From: Clostridia bacterium
GTDB taxonomy: Bacteria > Bacillota > Clostridia > Peptostreptococcales > Anaerovoracaceae
Direction: 5' to 3'
Length of the DNA: 17,396 nt
Assembly: GCA_024682015.1 (NCBI GenBank)
Contig: JAIKZT010000123.1
Coordinates: forward strand, 1 to 17,396
Positions 1 through 6,491 of this stretch are shown here, in pieces. The notes under the pieces were generated by a model. It was not told the DNA's origin and searched no databases. It saw only the letters and a program-made list of their open reading frames with translations. The translations under genes and the position numbers were made by a program. Position 1 is the stretch's first letter, and each line of letters opens with the position of its first letter.

Positions 1-632
1 GTCACGTGCTCGCGCAGGAATTCCACGCCCTGGAACGTCAGCAGCAGCGCGTCGAAGGCGCTTCTGCCGTTTTCGGGGAACATGGCCGCGTGGGCGTTCT
101 TGCCGTGGAACGTCACCTTCAGGGTGACCTTCGCCAGGGAGTTCAGGTCGCAGGCTGTCTCGTAGGACGCGTGGACCATCAGCGCCACGTCGATGTCGCG
201 GAAGCATCCGCGCTCCCACATGAAGAGCTTCGCCGGAGACGTCTCTTCGGCGGGAGTGCCGTAGACGACGAGCCTGTAGGGGTCATCCTGCATGACCTGT
301 TTGAACGCGTCCGCGCACAGCAGCAGGGAAGGGCCCTGCATGTGGTGGCCGCAGGCGTGGCCGATGCCCTCGAGGGCGTCGTATTCCACGAGCAGTCCGA
401 AGGACGGTCCGCCTTCGCCGTGGCTGTAGACGGCCTTGAACGCCGTGGGAATGTCCGCAATGCCGCGGGTCACTTCGAAACCCGCCTTTTCCAGCTGATC
501 CTCCAGCGCCGCGGAGGAAAGAAACTCCTCGTAGCCGAGTTCGGGATGATCACAGATGTAATCCGCGATCTGATAGTACGTGGGGGCTAATTCCGCCACT
601 TTGTCCAGCAACTGCCGCTTTTTGTTCTCCAT
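1..632 (-). CDS. M20-family amidohydrolase/dipeptidase, 3' end beyond the window
   Basis: Read on the minus strand from an ATG at 632-630, with an AAAGGAG ribosome site (643-649) ten bases upstream; about 210 codons are present and the C-terminus lies off the left edge. The protein begins MENKKRQLLDKVAEL. It carries the M20D hallmarks in order: an EYDALEGIGHACGHH segment, where Cys and His are metal ligands in this family; GTPAEET, with the general-base and metal-binding Glu pair; then HGKNAHAAMFPENG, which opens the dimerisation (lid) domain. The EYDAL.GIGHACGH form resembles the AbgB/PM20D2 branch, which cleaves amide bonds in p-aminobenzoyl-glutamate or beta-alanyl-type dipeptides; the substrate here is inferred only. 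No signal peptide is seen, so it is probably cytoplasmic. It is transcribed divergently from a peptide importer, suggesting that it processes what the importer brings in. Confidence 0.88.
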   Translation of the reverse strand, partial: MENKKRQLLDKVAELAPTYYQIADYICDHPELGYEEFLSSAALEDQLEKAGFEVTRGIADIPTAFKAVYSHGEGGPSFGLLVEYDALEGIGHACGHHMQGPSLLLCADAFKQVMQDDPYRLVVYGTPAEETSPAKLFMWERGCFRDIDVALMVHASYETACDLNSLAKVTLKVTFHGKNAHAAMFPENGRSAFDALLLTFQGVEFLREHV

Positions 633-679
633 CGGGGCAACACTCCTTTTTTCTCTTGAAAAGCCGGTTGACAAAAAAC

Positions 680-708
680 AGTATAGCAAAACGGGCGGCA
701 AATTGGAA
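680..708 (-). promoter_or_regulatory. Extended -10 sigma-70 promoter for the M20 gene
   Basis: On the minus strand a TATACT -10 (plus-strand 680-685) is preceded by TG one base away, the extended -10 arrangement. Seventeen bases further upstream is a weak -35, TTCCAA (703-708). The predicted start of transcription lies near 672, giving a leader of about 40 bases. The weak -35 overlaps a TGGAATACCA box at 704-713. Confidence 0.55.
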
Positions 709-713
709 TACCA
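704..713. promoter_or_regulatory. Operator-like box 1 (TGGAATACCA)
   Basis: This 10-mer differs by one base from the perfect palindrome TGGTATACCA at 817-826. It covers the -35 region of the minus-strand M20 promoter. A GntR/FadR-type dimer would fit a site of this size and symmetry, but no regulator gene is in the window, so the assignment is inferred. Confidence 0.4.
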
Positions 714-773
714 TTCGTGAAACAGGACGATATATTGAAAAATCAACCTTTGAAAATATATTGGTTTCAGCGG

Positions 774-802
774 TTGACACGGATTGCGCAAAGCGGTATA
801 CT
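774..802 (+). promoter_or_regulatory. Sigma-70 promoter of the peptide importer operon
   Basis: A consensus TTGACA -35 (774-779) and a TATACT -10 (797-802) are separated by exactly 17 bases, five to six matches in each hexamer. An A/T-rich stretch (731-762) lies upstream and could act as an UP element. The predicted start is near 809, giving a leader of about 74 bases before the ATG at 883. Confidence 0.85.
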
Positions 803-803
803 A
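794..803. promoter_or_regulatory. Operator-like box 2 (CGGTATACTA)
   Basis: This box matches TGGTATACCA at 8 of 10 positions and is centred on the -10 hexamer of the importer promoter. A protein bound here would block RNA polymerase. Because part of the match is the -10 itself, it is weaker evidence than the boxes at 704 and 817. Confidence 0.3.
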
Positions 804-816
804 CAACCATCACTAA

Positions 817-826
817 TGGTATACCA
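817..826. promoter_or_regulatory. Operator-like box 3, perfect palindrome TGGTATACCA
   Basis: A perfect 10-base palindrome starts about 8 bases after the predicted start site. Immediately upstream is ACCAT at 806-810, which forms a second inverted pair with ATGGT at 816-820. It lies 23 bases downstream of box 2. The position just after the start site suits a roadblock repressor. Confidence 0.45.
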
Positions 827-882
827 CTAAGGCGTACCTGCGAAGGATTTCAAATCCCTTTATCTTTCTTTAGGAGGAAAAC

Positions 883-2496
883 ATGAAGACCACAAAGCTT
901 AACCGCGCGGTCGCCCTGCTCCTGGCCATGCTGCTCGTCTTCGGCATGACGGCCTGCACCAGCAAGCCTGCCACGACCGAGCCTGCCACGACTGAGCCCT
1001 CGACCACCGAGCCCGCGACTACCGAACCCTCGACCACCGAGCCCGAGACCAAGTACGTCTCCAAGGATCACCTCGTAGTCGTCGGCAAGACCGAACCCGC
1101 GAGCATCGACCCGCACAACGGGAACATGGTTACGCAGTTCACCATCGACTTCCAGGTGTTCGACCGCCTGTTCGTCATGGACGAGAACAGTAACATCACC
1201 CCGCAGCTGGCTGAGACCTGGGAATGGATCGACGACACCACCCTGCGCGTCAAGATCCACGAAGGCGTCAAGTTCTCCAACGGAGACGACCTGACCGCCG
1301 AAGACGTCCTCTACACGCTGCAGAGAGGCTGCGAGAGCTCCTACTCCGCCGCCACACTCGATCCGTTTGACGCGGCAGCCTGCAAGGTCGTTGACCCGTA
1401 TACCATCGACATCGTCACCAAGCAGCCGTATCCCGGCGCCATCGCCACCCTCACTCACGGCCGCGCCAGCATCGTCTGCAAGAGAGCCATCGAAGAGATG
1501 GGCGACGAATACAGCCGTACGCCGGTAGGCAGCGGCAGACTCATCGTTGACAAGTGGACCGCCGGCGACTCCATCGAATTCTCCCGCAACGAGAATTACT
1601 GGAATGAAGAAGCCAAGCCGACCTTCTCCAAGCTCACCTTGAGATTCGTCTCCGAGAACGCTTCCCGCGCCATCGAAGTTGAAACCGGTGCTGCCGACCT
1701 CGCTCTCGAGATCGCCGCTACCGATATGACCAGACTGGACGAGAACCCCAACGTCACCATCACTGCCGTTCCGGGCGCTACCCTGAACCAGCTCGTCATC
1801 AACAGCGCGAACTTCCCGTATTTCACGCCGGAAGTCAGAAGAGCGCTGCACATGGCCATCAACACCGAAGCCATCACCAAGACCGCTTATGTCACCGCAG
1901 ACAGAGCAGACTCCCTGCTGCCTCCCTCCTGCTGGGGCTATAAGGCTGTAGACGAGTCCAAGACCGCCTACGATCCGGACGGTGCCAAGGCCATCCTCGC
2001 CGCCGAAGGTTTCGACATGAGCACCCCGCTCGTCATCAACGTCGCCAAGGGCAACGAAGTCGGCACCGCCGCAGAAATGATCTGCAACATGTGGAACGCC
2101 ATCGGCCTGAACGCTTCCGTTGAGATCCTCGAGAACGCGACTCTGACCACCAACAACTCCAAGGGTCAGACCCCGATCTGCATCACCACCTACACCTGCG
2201 CCTGCGGTCTGCCCGAATCCATGTTCCTCAACTTCGAGAAGACCACGACCTATGCGTGGACCGACGACATGGCATTCGTAGACGCTCTGAAGGCTGCCAA
2301 GACCATCACGGACGACGCCGCCAGACAGGCTGAATACGAGAGACTCCAGCAGTACGCCTGGGATCTGAACAACGTTATTCCTCTTTGCGTCAGCCAGAGA
2401 GTTTACGCTACGGGCGCCAACGTGGAAGGCCTGCAGCCCAGCCCGACGAACCAGCCGGACTTCTCCCTGCTGAACGTGCTTGTTGAAGCAAATTAA
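883..2496 (+). CDS. Peptide ABC transporter substrate-binding lipoprotein (DppA/OppA type)
   Basis: This 537-residue extracytoplasmic solute-binding protein belongs to the SBP_bac_5 family, which captures di- or oligopeptides and delivers them to the permease pair encoded just downstream. A lipoprotein signal peptide is clear: basic start (KTTKLNR), hydrophobic core, and lipobox GMTAC with Cys25 as the lipidated residue. Residues 30-54 are a low-complexity linker of five (A/S)TTEP repeats that tethers the binding lobes to the membrane. The mature fold starts near residue 60 (KDHLVVVGKTEPASIDPHN), and features typical of the family follow, such as ITPQLAETWEW and VKFSNGDDLTAEDV. The ATG at 883 has an AGGAGG site (872-877) five bases upstream. 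Arginine codons are enriched in AGA compared with the permeases and ATPases, as expected for a strongly expressed gene. The ligand cannot be told from sequence. Confidence 0.93.
   Translation: MKTTKLNRAVALLLAMLLVFGMTACTSKPATTEPATTEPSTTEPATTEPSTTEPETKYVSKDHLVVVGKTEPASIDPHNGNMVTQFTIDFQVFDRLFVMDENSNITPQLAETWEWIDDTTLRVKIHEGVKFSNGDDLTAEDVLYTLQRGCESSYSAATLDPFDAAACKVVDPYTIDIVTKQPYPGAIATLTHGRASIVCKRAIEEMGDEYSRTPVGSGRLIVDKWTAGDSIEFSRNENYWNEEAKPTFSKLTLRFVSENASRAIEVETGAADLALEIAATDMTRLDENPNVTITAVPGATLNQLVINSANFPYFTPEVRRALHMAINTEAITKTAYVTADRADSLLPPSCWGYKAVDESKTAYDPDGAKAILAAEGFDMSTPLVINVAKGNEVGTAAEMICNMWNAIGLNASVEILENATLTTNNSKGQTPICITTYTCACGLPESMFLNFEKTTTYAWTDDMAFVDALKAAKTITDDAARQAEYERLQQYAWDLNNVIPLCVSQRVYATGANVEGLQPSPTNQPDFSLLNVLVEAN
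970..1044 (+). repeat. Five 15-bp tandem units encoding the (A/S)TTEP linker
   Basis: Five consecutive 15-base units encode ATTEP, ATTEP, STTEP, ATTEP, STTEP inside the lipoprotein gene. The units alternate GCC/GCG and TCG at the first codon and vary at third positions, so the array is diverged rather than freshly expanded. Proline/threonine/glutamate linkers of this kind space a lipoprotein domain from the membrane or wall. Confidence 0.85.
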
Positions 2497-2510
2497 CAGC
2501 TGATCCTAAC

Positions 2511-2554
2511 GTCCTGAGGGTTCATAGCAATTCTATGGACTCTCAGGACTTTTT
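2511..2554 (+). terminator. Rho-independent terminator or attenuator between the lipoprotein and permease genes
   Basis: The arms 2511-2527 and 2533-2549 pair over 17 positions (two G-U pairs) around a five-base CAATT loop, and TTTTT follows at 2550-2554. It begins 14 bases after the lipoprotein stop. Incomplete termination here would give more binding protein than membrane complex, a pattern well known for ABC importers. Confidence 0.9.
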
Positions 2555-2560
2555 CTATCG

Positions 2561-2604
2561 AAAGGAGTTGACTGCCTGCTTTGCCGGCAGCGTAATCAGC
2601 CATG
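2561..2604 (+). promoter_or_regulatory. Split ribosome binding site of the first permease gene, with an intervening hairpin
   Basis: The only good Shine-Dalgarno sequence, AAAGGAG at 2561-2567, is 34 bases from the ATG at 2602. An in-frame TAA at 2593-2595 rules out an upstream start in the permease frame. Between them CTGCC (2572-2576) can pair with GGCAG (2586-2590) around a nine-base loop, which would bring the two elements to about 15 bases apart. This resembles the split site described for phage T4 gene 38, by inference only. Confidence 0.5.
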
Positions 2605-3600
2605 TTGCGATACATATTCAAACGGCTTCTGATGATGATCCCCGTCATGCTCGGCGTGGTGCTGGTCATCTTCGTCATGCTGTCCCTTTCGCCCGGTGAC
2701 CCCGCCGTTCAGATGCTGGGTCCGGATGCCACGCCGGAACAGCTGGAAGAACTCCGGGACGATCTGGGACTGAACGATCCCTTCCTCGTGCGCTACGTCA
2801 AATACGTCTGGAATCTGCTGCACGGCGATCTGGGCACGTCCTACACGACGAAACAGCCTGTCGCGAAGGAGATCTTCGAGCGCTTCCCGACGACCCTGCT
2901 CTTCACGACGCTGGCCTGCATCGTCGGCGCCATCGTGGGCATATTGTTCGGCATCGTTTCAGCCGTAAAACAATATACCTGGTTCGACAACGTGTCCCGC
3001 GTCATCGCCCTCATCGGCATATCCGTGCCGTCGTTCTGGCTGGGCCTGATGTTCATCATCTGGTTCTCCGTCGGTCTGGGATGGTTCCCGTCCTCCGGCT
3101 TCTACGGTCCGAAATACTGGGTGCTGCCCTCTCTCACCGTAGGCCTGGTCCAGGCGTCCAACGTCATGCGGCAGACGCGTTCGGCCATGCTCGATGTCGT
3201 CCGCCAGGACTACATCCGTACGGCCAGAGCGAAGGGCCAGTCCGAGATGAAGGTCATCTTCAGCCACGAACTTCCGAACGCCCTCATCCCCATCGTTACG
3301 GTCCTGGGCATGCAGTTCGGCAGAGGCATGGGCGGTTCCATCATTTCCGAACAGGTCTTCGCGATCCCGGGCATCGGTATGCTGATGACGAACGCCATCG
3401 GCAACCTGAACTATCCGGTCGTACAGGGTGGCGTCCTCGTCATCGCCCTCTCGTTCAGCATCGTGAACCTGCTCATCGACATCCTCTACGCCTTCATCGA
3501 TCCGCGGATCAAGTCCCTGTACAGCGGCAAGAAGCGCGTGCGCAAGACGAAGAACGAATTCGTCAGGGAACCGGGAAAGGAGTCGGCAGCCAATGGCTAA
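2602..3600 (+). CDS. Peptide ABC transporter permease, DppB/OppB type
   Basis: This 332-residue inner-membrane permease forms the translocation channel with the next gene product. The N-terminal helix (RYIFKRLLMMIPVMLGVVLVIFVML) followed by SPGDPA is the standard DppB/OppB opening. About six hydrophobic segments follow. The EAA loop that contacts the ATPases is visible as DYIRTARAKGQSEMKVIFSH, and the C-terminal LLIDILYAFIDPRIK is characteristic. Length is normal for the family. The ATG at 2602 is the earliest start because TAA at 2593 is in frame; it lacks a close Shine-Dalgarno site (see 2561-2604). The 3' end overlaps the next gene by 8 bases, implying translational coupling. Confidence 0.95.
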   Translation: MLRYIFKRLLMMIPVMLGVVLVIFVMLSLSPGDPAVQMLGPDATPEQLEELRDDLGLNDPFLVRYVKYVWNLLHGDLGTSYTTKQPVAKEIFERFPTTLLFTTLACIVGAIVGILFGIVSAVKQYTWFDNVSRVIALIGISVPSFWLGLMFIIWFSVGLGWFPSSGFYGPKYWVLPSLTVGLVQASNVMRQTRSAMLDVVRQDYIRTARAKGQSEMKVIFSHELPNALIPIVTVLGMQFGRGMGGSIISEQVFAIPGIGMLMTNAIGNLNYPVVQGGVLVIALSFSIVNLLIDILYAFIDPRIKSLYSGKKRVRKTKNEFVREPGKESAANG

Positions 3601-4468
3601 TAATACAGTGAAAGCAGCTCCGAAAAAGAACTCCCAGGCGAAAGAAGTCTGGCGCAGATTCAAAAAGAACAAGCTGGCAGTCGCCGGCCTTGTCATCATC
3701 TTCATCCTGATCATCGCGGCCATTCTGGCTCCGGTCATCGCCCCCTACGGCTACGACGACCAGGACTACAGCGCGACGCTCATCCGGTTCAGCAAGGAAC
3801 ACCTGCTCGGCACGGACAACCTCGGCCGCGATATCCTCAGCCGCCTGCTGTACGGCAGCCGCGTGTCGCTGACCATCGGTTTCATCTCCGTCGGCATCGG
3901 CCTCGTCATCGGCGGCCTGGTCGGCGCCATCTCCGGATATTACGGCGGCGTGCTGGACGACATCCTGATGCGCATCGTCGACATCATCATGGCCATCCCC
4001 AGCATCATTCTGGCGATCTCCATCTGCGCGGCCTTAGGGCCCGGACTGATCAACACCATGATCGCCGTGGGCATTTCCAGCATTCCGAACTACGCGCGCA
4101 TCCTGCGCTCCTCCATCCTGTCCATCAAACAGCAGGAATTCGTGGAGGCGGCGACGGCCATCGGCGCGAGCGACGCCCGCATCATCGCCAAGCACATCAT
4201 CCCCAACTCCCTGTCCGGCCTGATCGTCCAGGCTTCCATGGGCGTCGGCAGAGCCATCATCTCCGCCGCTTCCATGAGCTTCGTCGGTCTGGGCATCCAG
4301 CCCCCGAACCCCGAGTGGGGCGCCATGCTGTCCTTCGGCCGCACGTATTTCCGCGATTACGGCTACATGGTCCTGTATCCCGGCCTTTTCATCTTTATTG
4401 CCGTTTTGTCGATGAACCTGATCGGTGACGGTCTGCGCGACGCGCTGGATCCGCGCCTGAAGAGATAG
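3593..4468 (+). CDS. Peptide ABC transporter permease, DppC/OppC type
   Basis: This 291-residue partner permease has the OppC_N motif at its start (VWRRFKKNKLAVAGLVIIF, then a helix ending IAPYGYDDQD), LLGTDNLGRDILSRLLYGSR, and the EAA loop EFVEAATAIGASDARIIAKH. About six membrane helices are evident, and the sequence ends GDGLRDALDPRLKR, the family's usual C-terminus. The start ATG sits inside the last codons of the upstream permease (8-base overlap), with AAAGGAG about ten bases before it. It pairs with the upstream permease to make the heterodimeric channel powered by the two ATPases that follow. Confidence 0.95.
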   Translation: MANNTVKAAPKKNSQAKEVWRRFKKNKLAVAGLVIIFILIIAAILAPVIAPYGYDDQDYSATLIRFSKEHLLGTDNLGRDILSRLLYGSRVSLTIGFISVGIGLVIGGLVGAISGYYGGVLDDILMRIVDIIMAIPSIILAISICAALGPGLINTMIAVGISSIPNYARILRSSILSIKQQEFVEAATAIGASDARIIAKHIIPNSLSGLIVQASMGVGRAIISAASMSFVGLGIQPPNPEWGAMLSFGRTYFRDYGYMVLYPGLFIFIAVLSMNLIGDGLRDALDPRLKR

Positions 4469-4479
4469 GAGGCCTGGCC

Positions 4480-5448
4480 ATGAGTTTGCTCGATATCAAG
4501 AACCTTACGATCCATTACGAGACGGACGCCGGCTGCGTGGAAGCGGTCAACGACGTCAACCTCAAGCTCGAGAAGGGCGAAACGCTGGGCCTGGTCGGCG
4601 AGACCGGCGCGGGCAAGACGACGATCGCCCTGGGCATCATGCGCCTCGTTCCGGATCCTCCCGGGGTCATCAAGAACGGCGAGATCTTCTTCGAAGGCAA
4701 GGATCTGCGGACCCTGCGCGAAAAGGATATGCGCAAGATCCGCGGCGGCCGCATCTCCATGATCTTTCAGGATCCCATGACCTCCCTCAACCCGGTCAAG
4801 ACCGTGGAAGAGCAGATCACGGAGGTCATCCGCCTGCACCAGAAGCTGTCGAAGGCCGAAGCCGAACGCAAGGCCTGCGAAATGCTGGAGCTGGTCGGCA
4901 TCAACGCGGAACGCATCACCGACTATCCGCACCAGTTCTCCGGCGGCATGAAGCAGCGCGTGGTCATCGCCATCGCGCTCGCCTGCAACCCGGAACTGCT
5001 CATCGCGGATGAGCCTACGACGGCTCTGGACGTGACGATCCAGGCGCAGGTCATCGAAATGATGATCAAGCTGAAGAACGACCTGCAGACCTCCATGATC
5101 CTCATCACGCACGACCTGGGCGTCGTCGCGGAGATGTGCGACAAGGTCGGCATCATGTACGCGGGCGAGATCGTGGAATACGGCACGCTCGAGGACATCT
5201 TCGACGGCGAGCAGCACCATCCGTACACGGTGGGCCTGTTCGGCGCCATCCCCAACCTGGACGTGGAGACGGACCGCCTGACCCCGATCGAAGGCCTGAT
5301 GCCCGACCCGATGAACCTGCCGGAGGGCTGCAATTTCTGCCCGCGCTGCAAGTACGCGGACGAACATTGCAAAACGGCGAATCCCGTCAGCCATGAAGTC
5401 GGCGAAGGGCACTTCATCAAGTGCCACCGCTTTGCGAAGGAGGGTTAG
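4480..5448 (+). CDS. Peptide ABC transporter ATP-binding protein, DppD/OppD type
   Basis: A cytoplasmic ATPase of 322 residues. Walker A is GETGAGKT at residues 40-47, the Q-loop lies in IFQDPMTSLNPV, the signature is FSGGMKQR (Ser154-Gly-Gly), Walker B is LLIADEP (Asp177, Glu178), and the switch His is in LITHDLG. The C-terminal oligo_HPY extension has a Cys cluster, C284-x2-C287-x2-C290-x6-C297. An equivalent region binds a [4Fe-4S] cluster in the mycobacterial DppABCD complex, so a cluster is plausible here. AGGAGG (4467-4472) overlaps the upstream stop codon and lies seven bases before the ATG. It works as a heterodimer with the next gene product. Confidence 0.95.
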   Translation: MSLLDIKNLTIHYETDAGCVEAVNDVNLKLEKGETLGLVGETGAGKTTIALGIMRLVPDPPGVIKNGEIFFEGKDLRTLREKDMRKIRGGRISMIFQDPMTSLNPVKTVEEQITEVIRLHQKLSKAEAERKACEMLELVGINAERITDYPHQFSGGMKQRVVIAIALACNPELLIADEPTTALDVTIQAQVIEMMIKLKNDLQTSMILITHDLGVVAEMCDKVGIMYAGEIVEYGTLEDIFDGEQHHPYTVGLFGAIPNLDVETDRLTPIEGLMPDPMNLPEGCNFCPRCKYADEHCKTANPVSHEVGEGHFIKCHRFAKEG

Positions 5449-5450
5449 GC

Positions 5451-6413
5451 ATGTCTCATCTGTTGGAAGTAAAGAATCTGAAGAAATACTTCAAGACGGC
5501 GAACGGCGCTCTCCACGCGGTGGATGACGTAACGTTCACGCTGGATGAAAACGAGACCCTCGGCGTAGTCGGCGAATCCGGCTGCGGCAAGTCCACGCTG
5601 GGCCGCACGGTCCTCGGGCTGCACGACGCGACGGAAGGCGAGATCTGGTTCGACGGAGAGAACATCACGAACGTATCCAAGGCGAAGTTCCACGAACTGC
5701 GCAAGGAGATGCAGATCATCTTCCAGGACCCCTACGCGTCCCTGAATCCCCGCATGACGGTCGGCGACACCATCGCCGAACCGCTGCAGATCTACGGCAT
5801 GTTCACGGAAGGAAACGACCGGGATGTGCGGGTCAAGGAACTGATGGACCTCGTCGGACTCGACCAGCGCTTCATCAACTCCTACCCCCACGAACTGGAC
5901 GGCGGACGCCGCCAGCGCATCGGCATCGCCAGAGCCCTGGCTCTCGAACCGCGCTTCATCGTCTGCGATGAGCCGGTCTCCGCGCTGGACGTATCCATCC
6001 AGGCGCAGATCCTCAACCTGATGCAGGACCTGCAGGAAAAGCAGAACCTGTCCTATCTGTTCATCACCCACAACCTGTCCGTGGTCAAGCACATTTCCGA
6101 CAAGATCATGGTCATGTACCTGGGCCAGATGGTCGAACTGAGCGACGGCAAGGAGCTGTTCGTCTCCACGCTGCATCCCTACACGAAGGCGCTGCTCTCC
6201 GCGATCCCGCGGGCGAGCATCCACCAGAACAGGCAGCGGATCATCCTGAAGGGAGAGCTGACCTCGCCGATCAATCCGAAGCCGGGGTGCCGGTTCGCCC
6301 CGCGGTGCAATTACGCGACGCCGGCGTGCTTCGAGAAGAACCCCGCGCTGGAGGAGGTCCTGCCAAACCACTTCGTGGCCTGCCACAACGTGAAGGAGAT
6401 CAACGGGTTATAA
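5451..6413 (+). CDS. Peptide ABC transporter ATP-binding protein, DppF/OppF type
   Basis: This second ATPase is 320 residues from the ATG at 5451, chosen over an in-frame ATG at 5421 because AAGGAGGG (5437-5444) is correctly placed only for 5451 and the family begins at LLEVKNLKKYF. Walker A is GESGCGKST (residues 41-49) and Walker B is FIVCDEP (Asp173, Glu174). The signature reads LDGGRRQR, with Asp150 where most ABC proteins have Ser; this variant is known in some DppF/OppF proteins. The oligo_HPY tail has a Cys set beginning KPGCRFAPRC. The start lies two bases after the preceding stop. It completes the importer and is followed by a terminator. Confidence 0.94.
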   Translation: MSHLLEVKNLKKYFKTANGALHAVDDVTFTLDENETLGVVGESGCGKSTLGRTVLGLHDATEGEIWFDGENITNVSKAKFHELRKEMQIIFQDPYASLNPRMTVGDTIAEPLQIYGMFTEGNDRDVRVKELMDLVGLDQRFINSYPHELDGGRRQRIGIARALALEPRFIVCDEPVSALDVSIQAQILNLMQDLQEKQNLSYLFITHNLSVVKHISDKIMVMYLGQMVELSDGKELFVSTLHPYTKALLSAIPRASIHQNRQRIILKGELTSPINPKPGCRFAPRCNYATPACFEKNPALEEVLPNHFVACHNVKEINGL

Positions 6414-6422
6414 AGCAACACC

Positions 6423-6457
6423 AAGGGCTGGCCGGCAAAGCTGGGACAGCCCTTTTT
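6423..6457 (+). terminator. Rho-independent terminator after the importer operon
   Basis: AAGGGCTG (6423-6430) pairs with CAGCCCTT (6447-6454), an inner CCGGC/GCTGG stem extends it, and the T-run reaches 6457. It lies 9 bases after the last ATPase stop and 34 bases before the fumarase ATG. No convincing promoter hexamers are visible in those 34 bases. The next operon is therefore either reached by read-through or driven from a promoter inside the ATPase gene. Confidence 0.85.
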
Positions 6458-6491
6458 CCACATTAGTCAACGAAAAAAGGAGAATCAATCA

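Noticed and set aside
668..687. TTGACA with TATAGC on the plus strand upstream of the lipoprotein gene
   Set aside because: The spacing is only 8 bases, too short for a sigma-70 promoter; the pair at 774-802 is far better.
845..875. GGATTT/AAATCC stem followed by a pyrimidine-rich stretch in the importer leader as an attenuator
   Set aside because: The stem is only about 5 bp of mostly A/T with an interrupted T-run, and it leads straight into the ribosome site; too weak to call.
5421..5450. Earlier in-frame ATG for the second ATPase
   Set aside because: It lies inside the previous gene without a ribosome site; AAGGAGGG serves the ATG at 5451, which matches the family N-terminus.
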